Source of the DNA: Desertimonas sp963733085
GTDB lineage: Bacteria; Actinomycetota; Acidimicrobiia; Acidimicrobiales; Ilumatobacteraceae
Length of the DNA: 64,000 nt
Assembly: GCA_963733085.1 (NCBI GenBank)
Contig: CAVTBY010000002.1
Coordinates: 620,001-684,000 of the forward strand
Direction of reading: 5' to 3'
The position numbers were made by a program, and so were the translations under genes. Of this stretch, positions 36,490 to 45,010 are shown piece after piece. The notes beneath the pieces were generated by a model. It was not told the DNA's origin. It saw only the letters and a program-made list of their open reading frames with translations, and searched no databases. Position 1 is the stretch's first letter. Every line of letters starts with the position of its first letter.

Positions 36490-37166
36490 ACTGGCGGCGC
36501 ACTGCGTGGCTCGTTGCCCGCCGCGACCTGTTTGTCGAGTGGCGCAGCCGCGTCGCGCTCAATCAGGTGCTTCCATTCGCCGGGATCGTGCTCGTGATGT
36601 TCGGCTTCGCGATCGACGACACGTCGTTGATGGAACGAATCGCTCCCGGCCTCGTGGTGCTGGCGACAACGTTCGCCCTGCTCACGCTCGTTCAACGGGC
36701 GTATGCCGTCGAGACCGAGGACGGCGCTCTCGATGCCCTGCGCACCGCCGGTGTGCCCGCGTCGGCGCTGTTCTGGGGCAAGACGGTCGCCCTCGCCGTG
36801 CAGCTTGCGGTGCTGGCCGGGGTGCTGCTCGGCCTCGCCGTGCTCTTGTTCGGAAGCGAGATCCGCCCATCCGCCGTCCCGATGCTGATCGCCATCTGGC
36901 TGATCGCGGCGCTGGGCTTGGCAGCCGTTGGTACGCTCTACGGCGGCCTCGCCGCTGGTGTACGAGGGCGGGAGACGCTGCTCCCGCTGCTGCTGTTGCC
37001 GGTGGTGGCGCCAGTTCTAATCGGAGCAACGCGAGCAGTCGAAGCGGCGCTCGGCGTCGAGCGAGAGGTGTCGGATGGCTGGCCCTGGGTCGGACTGGTC
37101 GCAGTGTTCACCGCCGTGTTCTGCGCCGGGGGCACCGTCGCCTTCGGCTACTTGATCGACGAGTGA
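36486..37166 (+). CDS. ccmB: Heme exporter membrane subunit B
   Basis: A 226-residue integral membrane protein with about six hydrophobic helices. The CcmB pattern includes ALNQVLPFAGIVLVMFGFAI, RAYAVETEDGALDALRTAGV with the following FWGKTVALAVQLAVLAG, and LYGGLAAGVRGRETLLPLLL with PVVAPVLIGATRAVEAAL. It partners with CcmA. The GTG start overlaps the ccmA stop. Confidence 0.92.
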   Translation: MNWRRTAWLVARRDLFVEWRSRVALNQVLPFAGIVLVMFGFAIDDTSLMERIAPGLVVLATTFALLTLVQRAYAVETEDGALDALRTAGVPASALFWGKTVALAVQLAVLAGVLLGLAVLLFGSEIRPSAVPMLIAIWLIAALGLAAVGTLYGGLAAGVRGRETLLPLLLLPVVAPVLIGATRAVEAALGVEREVSDGWPWVGLVAVFTAVFCAGGTVAFGYLIDE

Positions 37167-37179
37167 CACGAGGAGTTCA

Positions 37180-38108
37180 ATGAGCGAGCGAGCGAAAGTG
37201 AGCGAGCAACTGGCCACCCCGACGTCGCGTACGACGGCGACGCCGGCGACCCGGGTGCTCGGGTCGATCGCCTTGTCGGCCTCGTCGTGCTCACTGTTCT
37301 CGCCCTCGTCGTCTCGCCGGCCGACGTCAACCAGGGCGAGTCGGTGCGCATGCTGTACCTCCACGCGCCGACGGCGTGGGTCGCCTATTTGGCGTTCGTG
37401 GTCACGGCGGTCGCGTCCGCGTTGTACCTGTTTCCGAAGCGCCACTCGCTCGGATGGGACCGCCTCGCCGGGGCCAGCGCCGAGATCGGTGTGCTGTTCA
37501 TGGCCATCACGCTGTTCGCCGGGGCGTTGTGGGGCAGGCTGACCTGGGGGGTGTTCTGGCGCTGGGATGCGCGGCTGACGACGACGGCGTTCCTGTTCGT
37601 GACCTACATCGGCTATCTCGCCGTTCGCCGCCTCGGCGGTAGCCCCGACCAACGCGCCCGGCGCAGTGGCGTGCTCGCGCTGCTCGCCGTCCTGGAGATC
37701 CCACTCGTCCACTTCAGTGTCGTGCTGTGGCGTGGCCTCCATCAGGAGGCCACGGTGCTGCGACCGGATGGTGACGTCGAACTGGACAACCTGATGTTGT
37801 TCACGCTGTGGTTCGGAGTCGTGATGTTCACCGTGTTGTACGTCTGGCTCGTCATCCACCGTCAACGCGGGCTGACTGCCGAGGACCTGCTCGCCGACTC
37901 GGGTCTCGACGTTGCCATCGACGAGCGGCGCCAGGAAGCAGCCGCCTACGAAGCGACAGTGAGCGTCGTGATGGACGACGCTGGTTTCATCCTCACCACG
38001 TACGTCGTCACGTTCGCCAGCATCGCCGCCTACGCGCTCTACATCGTGCGTCGCGGGCGACGTGCAGCCCAGCAGCTTCCGGACGACGCCAAGCCATGGC
38101 TGGAGTAA
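37180..38108 (+). CDS. ccmC: Heme handling protein CcmC, frameshifted
   Basis: CcmC delivers heme to CcmE. ATG 37180 follows AGGAG and starts a polar leader. A base missing near 37275 separates RVLGSIAL from LTVLALVVSPADVNQGESVR. The remainder has the tryptophan-rich WWD-type signature in LWGRLTWGVFWRWDARLTTT, with the conserved heme-ligand His in MLYLHAPTAWVAYLAF and VHFSVVLWRGLHQEATVL. Repaired length is about 309 residues. No ccmD-like gene lies between it and ccmE, whose start overlaps its end. Confidence 0.88.
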
Positions 38109-38590
38109 CGAGCGAGACGCTCGACCTGTCGCCTCGGCCGGTCGAGGCTCAGCGTCGCAAGCCTCGACGCAAATGGCTGCCGCTGCTCGTGCTCGCTCTT
38201 GTCGTCGTGGCGGGTGCGGTGATCGTCACGAAGTTCCTCGGCTCGGCGATCGACTACTACTGCAACGCCGACGAGATCGGTGTGCGCGACGGGTGCGAGG
38301 AGGGCCGACGGCTGCGGGTCCAGGGCACCGTGGCGGTTGATTCGGTCGAAACCGACGGCGGCATCACCACCTTCACGATCGTGTTCGGTGACGCCGCGAT
38401 CCCCGTCCGTTACGACGGCGAACCGGGCGGCATCTTCGCCGAGTGCGAACCCGTGGTGGTGCACGGTCGCCTCGTCGAGGGGGTCTTCGAGGGCGACCAG
38501 ATCGAGGTCAAGCACTCCAACGAGTACGAGGCCGAGAACCCCGGACGGGTCGACGCCGCCCGCGCCGATTGCCCCGCCGTCGAGGCATGA
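38096..38590 (+). CDS. ccmE: Heme chaperone CcmE
   Basis: A 164-residue single-anchor heme chaperone. The helix KWLPLLVLALVVVAGAVIVT precedes an OB-fold domain. The heme attachment site is in IEVKHSNEYEAENP, retaining the His-x3-Tyr arrangement of classical CcmE, although some non-proteobacterial versions use Cys. It overlaps ccmC by 13 bases and ccmF by four. Confidence 0.92.
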   Translation: MAGVTSETLDLSPRPVEAQRRKPRRKWLPLLVLALVVVAGAVIVTKFLGSAIDYYCNADEIGVRDGCEEGRRLRVQGTVAVDSVETDGGITTFTIVFGDAAIPVRYDGEPGGIFAECEPVVVHGRLVEGVFEGDQIEVKHSNEYEAENPGRVDAARADCPAVEA

Positions 38591-40644
38591 TGGCCGTCCT
38601 CGCTGTAAGCCTGAACGCCGCGTTCGGCAAGGCGGGGATCGTCCTCGCCCTCGCTGCCGCTGTCGGTGGGGCGATCGTGACGGTCGTCGGCGTGCGCGCC
38701 GGTGATCGCCGGCTGTTGCGCCAAGGCCCGATCTACGCCGGCCTGTGCTTCGCCGGCGCCGCGCTCGCAGTGCTGATGATGGAGCGGGCGTTGATCACCC
38801 GCGACTTCTCGCTCGCCTACATCCAGCAGGTCGGCTCGGCGACGACGCCGCGGCTGTACAACGTGGCGGCGATGTGGTCGGCGCTCGAGGGGTCGATCCT
38901 CCTCTGGCTTCTCGTCCTCGGCGGGTTCACCGCGGCCGTCGGGTGGAAGTTCCGCCGGCGCACGGCAGACCCGCTCGTCGCCTGGGCGCTCGTGGTGATG
39001 TTCGTCGTGATGGCGTTCTTCGCCCTCGTCAGCTTCGGTCCTGCCGATCCCTTCGCCGCCGGTGCCCCGGGAAGGACGGTCGGGCCTGGGCCCAACCCAC
39101 TGCTGCAAAACCACGTCCTCGTCCTGTTCCATCCGCCGATCCTGTATCTCGGCTACGTCGGGATGACCGTCCCGTTCGCCTTCGCCATCGCTGCGCTCAT
39201 CACTGGTCGAGTCGGCGAGGGATGGCTGCTCGAGACCCGGCGATGGGCGCTGTTCGCCTGGGCTTTCCTCACCATCGGCATCCTCCTCGGCGGCTGGTGG
39301 AGCTACGCCGTGCTCGGCTGGAGCGGCGTGTGGGCGTGGGACCCCGTGGAGAATGCCAGCCTCCTGCCCTGGCTGACAGCGACTGCGTACATCCACTCGG
39401 TGCTCGTCCAGGAGCGCCGCGGCATGCTGCGCGTGTGGAACCTGTCGCTGCTCGTCGCCACGTTCGCCCTGACAATCCTCGGCACGTTCCTCACTCGCTC
39501 GGGCGTGCTCTCCAGCGTCCACGCCTTCGGTGACGGTCCGGTGGGGGCTTACTTGCTCGGGTTCTTCGGGATTGTGGTCGTGACGTCGCTCGTCTTGATC
39601 GGCTGGCGTGGCGATCGGCTGCGCTCACCGGGGACGATCGACTCGCCGCTCTCACGCGAGGCGGCGTTCCTCGCCAACAACCTGCTGTTTGCCTTGTTCG
39701 CCTTCGTCGTCCTCCTCGGCACGCTGTTCCCGCTCCTCGTCGAGGTACTCCAGGACCGCCAGGTCAACGTCGGCGCGCCGTACTTCGATCGGCTGACGAT
39801 GCCGCTCGGGCTCGCGCTGCTGTTCTTGATGGCGGTTGCCCCAGTGCTGCCGTGGCGCAAGGCGAGCGGCGAGTTGCTCGCCCAGCGGTTGTTCTGGCCA
39901 GCGGTTTGCGGCGTCGTCGCCCTCGGTGTTGCGGTCGCCGTCGGGGCGAGCGGCTGGGCGCCGCTCGTGGCGTTCGGGCTGGGTGGCTGGGCGGCCGGGT
40001 CGGCGCTGCGCCAGATCGTCCTGGCCACGCGCCGGCAGGGTTTGCGAGGTTTCCTCGGCCGGGCCAACGGGGGGATGATCGTCCACCTCGGGGTGATCGT
40101 CATCGCCGTCGCTCTGGCGGCGTCGAACAGTTACACCCGCTCGGCGACGCTGGCGCTCGAGCAGGGTGTTCCAGTGCAGTGGGGTGGGCGCACGTTCGAA
40201 CTGGCTGGCGTGCGCGAGGCGACTGACGACCGCACCAGGGCGCTCGTCGCAGACGTCGTCGTCGACGACGGCGCCGTACTCACGCCCGCAATAACTCGGT
40301 ATCTGCAGATCGGCACCGACGTCCCAACGCCGAGCGTTGACACCGGATTCGTCAACGACCTGTACGTCACGCTCGAGCCGGGAGCCGCCGCTGGTGACAC
40401 GGACGCGACCATCCGTGCGTTCGTCAAGCCGCTGATCCTGTGGATGTGGCTGGGTGGAGCGATCATGGCGGCTGGCACGCTGCTCGCCGCGTTCCCCGGT
40501 AGCGGTCGACGTCGGCCGACCGACCCCGTGTCCGCCCTCGTCCCCACATCTGGGGAAGAATCGCCGCAGCAGTCGGAACGAGTTAGCCCCAGATCGCCGA
40601 GTGACATTGACCTTCCCCAGATCGAGGAGCCGGTCGATGTCTGA
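38587..40644 (+). CDS. ccmF: Cytochrome c heme lyase CcmF
   Basis: A large multi-pass heme lyase of 685 residues that attaches heme to apocytochrome c. The WWD domain reads GGWWSYAVLGWSGVWAWDPV, followed by ENASLLPWLTATAYIHSVLV. Flanking histidines occur in NHVLVLFHPPILYLGYVG. It starts ATGATG at 38587 in the ccmE stop. The product runs into the redoxin gene by eight bases. Confidence 0.95.
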   Translation: MMAVLAVSLNAAFGKAGIVLALAAAVGGAIVTVVGVRAGDRRLLRQGPIYAGLCFAGAALAVLMMERALITRDFSLAYIQQVGSATTPRLYNVAAMWSALEGSILLWLLVLGGFTAAVGWKFRRRTADPLVAWALVVMFVVMAFFALVSFGPADPFAAGAPGRTVGPGPNPLLQNHVLVLFHPPILYLGYVGMTVPFAFAIAALITGRVGEGWLLETRRWALFAWAFLTIGILLGGWWSYAVLGWSGVWAWDPVENASLLPWLTATAYIHSVLVQERRGMLRVWNLSLLVATFALTILGTFLTRSGVLSSVHAFGDGPVGAYLLGFFGIVVVTSLVLIGWRGDRLRSPGTIDSPLSREAAFLANNLLFALFAFVVLLGTLFPLLVEVLQDRQVNVGAPYFDRLTMPLGLALLFLMAVAPVLPWRKASGELLAQRLFWPAVCGVVALGVAVAVGASGWAPLVAFGLGGWAAGSALRQIVLATRRQGLRGFLGRANGGMIVHLGVIVIAVALAASNSYTRSATLALEQGVPVQWGGRTFELAGVREATDDRTRALVADVVVDDGAVLTPAITRYLQIGTDVPTPSVDTGFVNDLYVTLEPGAAAGDTDATIRAFVKPLILWMWLGGAIMAAGTLLAAFPGSGRRRPTDPVSALVPTSGEESPQQSERVSPRSPSDIDLPQIEEPVDV

Positions 40645-41197
40645 GTCGCGACGCGGGCGGGTGGCGCCGTTCGTGGCGATGGCCGTGGCCGTCGTGTGCG
40701 CCGCATTGTTCGTCGTCCTCGCCGGCGCCGACACCGGCCAATCGGAAACGGCCGACACCCCGCTGCTCAACCGGCCGGCGCCCGACGCCGTCGGCAAGGA
40801 AGGCGACGGGGCGACGTTCGACCTCGCCCGGCGCAAGGGCAGCTGGGTCGTGCTCAACTTCTTCGATCCCGAGTGCGTGCCGTGCGTCGTGGAGCATCCC
40901 GCGCTCGTCGAGTTCGACACGAGCGAGAGCCGGCTCGGCGTCGACGGTGCCGAGCTGGTCACTGTCGTGTTCCGCGACGACCGTAACGGCGTCGCCGAGT
41001 TCTTCGCCGACGAGGGCGGGGACTGGCCCGTCGTCTACGACGACAACGGCTCGATCGCCACGGCGTTCGGCGTCACCAAGGTCCCCGAGACGTGGATCGT
41101 CGACCCCAACGGCGTCGTCCGCTGGCGAACGATCAGCCCGGTGACCGCCGGACAACTCGACACCGTCGTCGACCAGCTGAGCGGGCGATCGGCATGA
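40637..41197 (+). CDS. Membrane-anchored thioredoxin-like protein (CcmG/ResA role)
   Basis: A 186-residue TlpA/ResA-like reductase. One N-terminal helix (RVAPFVAMAVAVVCAALFVV) anchors an extracytoplasmic thioredoxin fold with the active site FFDPECVPCVVEHPALVEF (CxxC) and the cis-Pro loop GVTKVPETWIVDPNG. Its place in the ccm operon implies it keeps the apocytochrome CxxCH thiols reduced, the CcmG role. Confidence 0.92.
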   Translation: MSESRRGRVAPFVAMAVAVVCAALFVVLAGADTGQSETADTPLLNRPAPDAVGKEGDGATFDLARRKGSWVVLNFFDPECVPCVVEHPALVEFDTSESRLGVDGAELVTVVFRDDRNGVAEFFADEGGDWPVVYDDNGSIATAFGVTKVPETWIVDPNGVVRWRTISPVTAGQLDTVVDQLSGRSA

Positions 41198-41700
41198 CGG
41201 GCCGCCGCATCACCTTCAACGAGACGGTCAAGCGGTGGCCGGGGTGGTTGCTGCTGGCTGTGGTCGCCGCCACGCTGCTGGCCGTCGGCGTCAGCCGCGG
41301 CAACGGCGTCAGCGATCCGGGCGAGCGGGCCGACGCCCTCGCCCAGCAGGTGGCCTGCCCGGTGTGCGACGGGGAGAGTGTCTTCGAATCCCGCAATCGA
41401 GCTTCGATCAACCTGCGCAACCAGATCACGTCGCTCGTCAACGAGGGGCGACTCGACAACGATGAGATCCTCGCCGAGATCCAGTCGGCGTTCCCGAACG
41501 ACATTCTCCTCGTCCCGCCGTCCGACGGCGTCAATGTCCTCGTCTGGGCGCTGCCAGTCGCTGCACTCGTAGGTGTCGCCGTCGGCGTCGTGATCGCCTT
41601 CCGCCGATGGCGAGATCGTGCCGGCGTCGGCGAGCCGAGCGAGGACGATCGGGAGATCGTCGCCGCCGCCCTCGCCGCGGGGGATCCCGATGGGTCCTGA
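41194..41700 (+). CDS. ccmH: Cytochrome c biogenesis protein CcmH (CycL)
   Basis: A 168-residue protein with an N-terminal anchor (WLLLAVVAATLLAVGV), the redox motif LAQQVACPVCDGESVFESRN (CxxC), a three-helix bundle and a C-terminal anchor (VLVWALPVAALVGVAVGVVI). It forms the thiol relay with the preceding redoxin and holds apocytochrome for CcmF. ATGA overlap with the redoxin gene. Confidence 0.93.
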   Translation: MTGRRITFNETVKRWPGWLLLAVVAATLLAVGVSRGNGVSDPGERADALAQQVACPVCDGESVFESRNRASINLRNQITSLVNEGRLDNDEILAEIQSAFPNDILLVPPSDGVNVLVWALPVAALVGVAVGVVIAFRRWRDRAGVGEPSEDDREIVAAALAAGDPDGS

Positions 41701-42469
41701 TCGCCCTGCTGTCACGGCGGTCGATCCCGACCGCGCTGGTGCGACGACGGTCGATCCGGACCGCCTGGCCACGCTGGAGGAGGAACGCGTCTTTCTGCTC
41801 CGCTCTCTGCGCGACCTGGAGGCCGAGCATTCCGCCGGGGACGTCGACGAGCACGACTACACGACGCTGCGCGACGGCTACACCAAACGCGCTGCCGACG
41901 TGATGCGCGAGATCGACGACGGGCATGCCCGACTGCCGTCGCCCGGCCCGGCCAACTGGTGGCGGCGACTCGGCATCGGTGCGGCAGTCACCGCCGTTGC
42001 GATCGGAGCGGGCGTGCTCGTCGCCCGATCCTCGGGTGACCGGCTGGCGGGGGAGGAGATCACGGGCGCGGCGCCGGGCGATGGCGTCGCCTCGATGCTC
42101 GCCGAGGCCAGGGTGGTCGGGGCCACCGATCCGCTCGCTGCCTTGGAGCTGTACGACGAGGTCCTCGCCTTGCGTCCCGATCACGCCGAGGCGCTCACCT
42201 ACAGCGGCTGGCTGCTGATCTTCGTCGGCCAGCAATCGAGCGACGAGGCCATCGTCGCCGACGTCGTCGACGAGGCACGTCAGCGGCTGGCCAGAGCCGT
42301 CGAGGCCGACCCGTCGTACGCCGACCCGCACTGCTACCTGGGGATCATCGCCGCCGAGATCGACGACGATGCCGACCGCGCCCGTGCGGAGGGCGACACC
42401 TGCCTCGAGCTCGATCCCCCTGCCGACCTACGCGCCCAAACCGAGGCCTACCTCACCGACGTGGAGTAG
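41690..42469 (+). CDS. CcmI-like TPR protein
   Basis: A 259-residue protein with a cytoplasmic coiled N-terminus (EEERVFLLRSLRDLEAEHSA), one central helix (LGIGAAVTAVAIGAGVLVAR) and an exposed TPR-like part (ALELYDEVLALRPDHAEALT, then RAVEADPSYADPHCYLGIIA). This architecture and position match CcmI, the apocytochrome chaperone of System I, although the membrane part is shorter than in proteobacteria. Start ATG 41690 overlaps ccmH by 11 bases. Confidence 0.8.
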   Translation: MGPDRPAVTAVDPDRAGATTVDPDRLATLEEERVFLLRSLRDLEAEHSAGDVDEHDYTTLRDGYTKRAADVMREIDDGHARLPSPGPANWWRRLGIGAAVTAVAIGAGVLVARSSGDRLAGEEITGAAPGDGVASMLAEARVVGATDPLAALELYDEVLALRPDHAEALTYSGWLLIFVGQQSSDEAIVADVVDEARQRLARAVEADPSYADPHCYLGIIAAEIDDDADRARAEGDTCLELDPPADLRAQTEAYLTDVE

Positions 42470-42481
42470 CCGCTTTTCATT

Positions 42482-42554
42482 GGAGTGTTTGCTGCATTGG
42501 AGTGCTAGCTGCCGGGAAACCCGGCACGTGACACTCCATTGCAGGAAACACTCC
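42482..42554. terminator. 73-nt hairpin between convergent genes, GGAGTGTTT family
   Basis: Outer arms GGAGTGTTT/AAACACTCC (42482-42490, 42546-42554) continue through a 14-bp segment with two mismatches to a perfect inner GCCGGG-AAA-CCCGGC. It lies between the ccmI-like gene and the phosphatase gene and should stop transcription from both sides. Its right edge (AAACACTCCGATCAG) is identical to that of the hairpin at 5.4 kb. Confidence 0.7.
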
Positions 42555-42556
42555 GA

Positions 42557-43024
42557 TCAGACGGGTGGGGGTGGTTCGACGGCGGCTCGAGTGAATGATC
42601 GATCGTCGTCGGTGCCTTCGAGCACCCACAGCGTCGCCTTGCGCCAGTCGCGTGCAGTGGTCACCTCCATGCCTCGACGGGCGAGCGCCTCGATGAGTTC
42701 GGGAATGACATCGCCGTGGCTGCAGAGCACGGCCCGATCAGGGACGGCATTGACAACTGCGAGGACGGCCTTGAGTGCTGAATCCTCGGCGAGTCGTTCG
42801 TCGACCTCGACCTTGAGTCCGAGGCGGTCGGCGAGGGGCTCGACGGACTGGATGCATCGCAGCGACGGCGATGAGATCACCGCCGACACGTCCTCTCGTT
42901 CGAGTCGGTCGGCGATGGCCACGGCCTGCGCCCGGCCCGGCTTCGACGCGGGTCGTTCCTCGTCGGGACCTTCCCATCTCGAGCGGTCACCGGCCTTGAC
43001 GTGGCGGACCACGAACAACTTCAT
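42557..43024 (-). CDS. SixA-like phosphohistidine phosphatase family protein
   Basis: A 155-residue histidine-phosphatase superfamily protein. The N-terminal catalytic motif is MKLFVVRHVKAGDRSRW, with the second His in DRAVLCSHGDVIPELIEAL. RHxxAG is typical of SixA and related small phosphatases; the substrate is unknown. ATG 43024 overlaps the DUF4328 gene stop. Confidence 0.88.
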   Translation of the reverse strand: MKLFVVRHVKAGDRSRWEGPDEERPASKPGRAQAVAIADRLEREDVSAVISSPSLRCIQSVEPLADRLGLKVEVDERLAEDSALKAVLAVVNAVPDRAVLCSHGDVIPELIEALARRGMEVTTARDWRKATLWVLEGTDDDRSFTRAAVEPPPPV

Positions 43025-43773
43025 CGAGTTGTCGCTTCTCCGGTCAGCTGGGTGTGGCGACGGGTGATCTCCCGGACAACAAGGGCCCACGCGATCGCGG
43101 CAAGGATGCTCACCACGCCGGACGCAATGATCACGCCTTGCTGGTCATCGAAGTACTCGGCGAGGTCCTCACGGTCCGGGCTGAAGTTGCTGAACTGCGA
43201 CGTGCCGAGGAGGAGCAGCGCGATCGGCGCGATGACGAACAGCACGAACCAGATCCACACGAGCGGCGAGTCTCCCTGCCGTTTCCAGTCGGCAGATCCA
43301 GGGGGCACGTCCGGGGTCGACGCTTTCCACGACTCACGAATCATCAACAGCGGAATGATGAACAGCAGCGGCGGGAGGAACCATCCGGCGATCGCCCAGC
43401 CCGGCGCCCACGTCAGCTGCCGGCCGAGGCCGCGGTGGTTGGCGGCGACGCGATACAGCCAGATGATCGACAGCACCGCAATGGCGATCTGTGCGGCACC
43501 GGTCAGCGAGCTACCGAGACGGTACGGCGCCAGGCTGTCGTCGAACGCGTCCTCGTCACCGTCGGCGAGGAACTCGACGGCTGCATCGGCGGCCGAAGAG
43601 GTGGTCGCGGTCGTGATGGCCTGGCCGACGGCGAACACGGCGAGGATGATGACCAGGGCCTTGGTCAGGCCGCCCACCCGCTTCATTCCGGTGCCCCAGT
43701 TCGACGGTGCGTAGCCGACGTACCCCTCCGGGGGCGCCAGCGGTGGAGGTGGCGGAAGATCAGGGTTTGTCAC
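43021..43773 (-). CDS. DUF4328 family membrane protein
   Basis: A 250-residue protein with a proline-rich N-terminus (NPDLPPPPPLAPPEGYVGYA) and about six hydrophobic helices. The DUF4328 core is WLYRVAANHRGLGRQLTWAP, then GWAIAGWFLPPLLFIIPLLM with IRESWKAS. Function is not established. GTG 43773 was chosen because the family's N-terminal proline-rich tail begins there. Confidence 0.82.
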   Translation of the reverse strand: MTNPDLPPPPPLAPPEGYVGYAPSNWGTGMKRVGGLTKALVIILAVFAVGQAITTATTSSAADAAVEFLADGDEDAFDDSLAPYRLGSSLTGAAQIAIAVLSIIWLYRVAANHRGLGRQLTWAPGWAIAGWFLPPLLFIIPLLMIRESWKASTPDVPPGSADWKRQGDSPLVWIWFVLFVIAPIALLLLGTSQFSNFSPDREDLAEYFDDQQGVIIASGVVSILAAIAWALVVREITRRHTQLTGEATTR

Positions 43774-43810
43774 GCGACGCGACGCTACTGCGTTGCGGGC
43801 CGTCAAACCT

Positions 43811-44953
43811 TCACGTCACGCGGAGCGCGTCGCTGAACACCTTCTTCGGTCGCAGCCCGACGGCGATGCGTTCGGCGAGGGTGTGGAACGCGGCGCCGGC
43901 CTCGCTCTGCGGGTCGACGGCGGCGATCGGACGGCCGTCGTCGCCACCCTGACGCAGCTCGGGCACGAGTGGGAGCTGGGCGAGAAGCGGTACGTCGAGC
44001 TCGGCGGCGAGGTCGGCGCCTCCACCGCTGCCGAACAGCTCGTAGCGCTTGCCGTCGTCGCCGGTGAACCACGACATGTTCTCGATGACGCCACGGACAG
44101 TGAGGTTGACCTTGGCGGCCATCGCCGCCGACAGCCGGGCAACTTTCTGGGCCGCCGGCTGCGGGGTCGTCACGACGTAGACCTCACCGCGGGGGAGGTA
44201 CTGGCTGAGCGAGATGGCGATGTCTCCGGTGCCCGGCGGCATGTCGACGATGAGGAACTCGGGGTCGTCCCAGAACACGTCGGCGAGGAACTGCTCGAGC
44301 GCCTTGTGCAGCATCGGGCCGCGCCAGATCACCGCTTGGCCCTCCGGCACGAAATAGCCGATCGAGATGCAGCGCACGCCCCAAGCCTCGGACGGGACGA
44401 GCATCTGGTCGATGGCCACCGGCTCACTGTCGGCTCCGAGCATCCGCGGGATCGAGAAACCGTAGATGTCGGCGTCGACGACGCCGACGGAGTGTCCGCG
44501 AGCGGCCAGGGCGACGGCGAGGTTGGTCGTCACCGACGACTTGCCGACACCGCCCTTGCCGGAGGAGATCAGCAGCGGGCGGGTCCTCGAACCGGGTTGA
44601 TTGAAGGGCACGGGCCGGCCGGCGGCGTGGCCCTGGGGTTGACCGTGGGCGTGGCCGTCGCCGTTGCCTTGAAGCTTGACGCGCAAGTCCTCGCGTTCCT
44701 GGTCGGTCATCACGGTGAACTCGAGGTCAACGCCTGACACACCCTCGAGTGGGCGCAAGGCACCATCGACGCGGGCCTGGATCTCGTTGCGCAGTGGGCA
44801 GCCGGGCACGGTCAGCGCGACCAGGACAGAGACGATGCCGTCGGCGCCCATCTCGGCACGGCGGACCATTCCGAGATCGACGATCGAGCGGTGCAACTCG
44901 GGGTCCTCCACCGGTCGCAACGCCTCGACGAGCTGCTCCGAGGTCACTGGCAT
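43811..44953 (-). CDS. mrp: Mrp/ApbC-type P-loop ATPase
   Basis: A 380-residue protein. Residues 1-80 form a MIP18/DUF59 domain (LVEALRPVEDPELHRSIVDL). The rest is a Mrp/NBP35 ATPase with ISSGKGGVGKSSVTTNLAVA (deviant Walker A), VVDADIYGFSIPRMLG and FLIVDMPPGTGDIAISLSQY. Family members carry [4Fe-4S] clusters on a C-terminal CxxC. Here the equivalent place reads VIENMSWFTGDDGKRYELFG with no Cys pair, so canonical cluster bridging looks unavailable. It diverges from the SufR-like regulator. Confidence 0.9.
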   Translation of the reverse strand: MPVTSEQLVEALRPVEDPELHRSIVDLGMVRRAEMGADGIVSVLVALTVPGCPLRNEIQARVDGALRPLEGVSGVDLEFTVMTDQEREDLRVKLQGNGDGHAHGQPQGHAAGRPVPFNQPGSRTRPLLISSGKGGVGKSSVTTNLAVALAARGHSVGVVDADIYGFSIPRMLGADSEPVAIDQMLVPSEAWGVRCISIGYFVPEGQAVIWRGPMLHKALEQFLADVFWDDPEFLIVDMPPGTGDIAISLSQYLPRGEVYVVTTPQPAAQKVARLSAAMAAKVNLTVRGVIENMSWFTGDDGKRYELFGSGGGADLAAELDVPLLAQLPLVPELRQGGDDGRPIAAVDPQSEAGAAFHTLAERIAVGLRPKKVFSDALRVT

Positions 44954-44984
44954 CGTGGGCTGACTCCTTCTCGAGGGATTTGCA

Positions 44985-45003
44985 CTATCCAGATAGGTAC
45001 AAT
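44985..45003 (+). promoter_or_regulatory. Promoter and possible operator of the SufR-like gene
   Basis: A -10-like TACAAT (44998-45003) lies seven bases before the ATG at 45011. Immediately upstream is CTAT-CCAG-ATAG (44985-44996), a small inverted repeat placed where an autorepressor could block both this promoter and the divergent mrp start. Arms are only 4 bp, so confidence is low. Confidence 0.35.
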
Positions 45004-45010
45004 ACCGGGC

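Noticed and set aside
34364..36562. N-terminally extended sortase reading antisense through ccmA
   Set aside because: The extension is arginine-rich and lacks any domain. ATG 35698 gives the normal cytoplasmic tail plus anchor.
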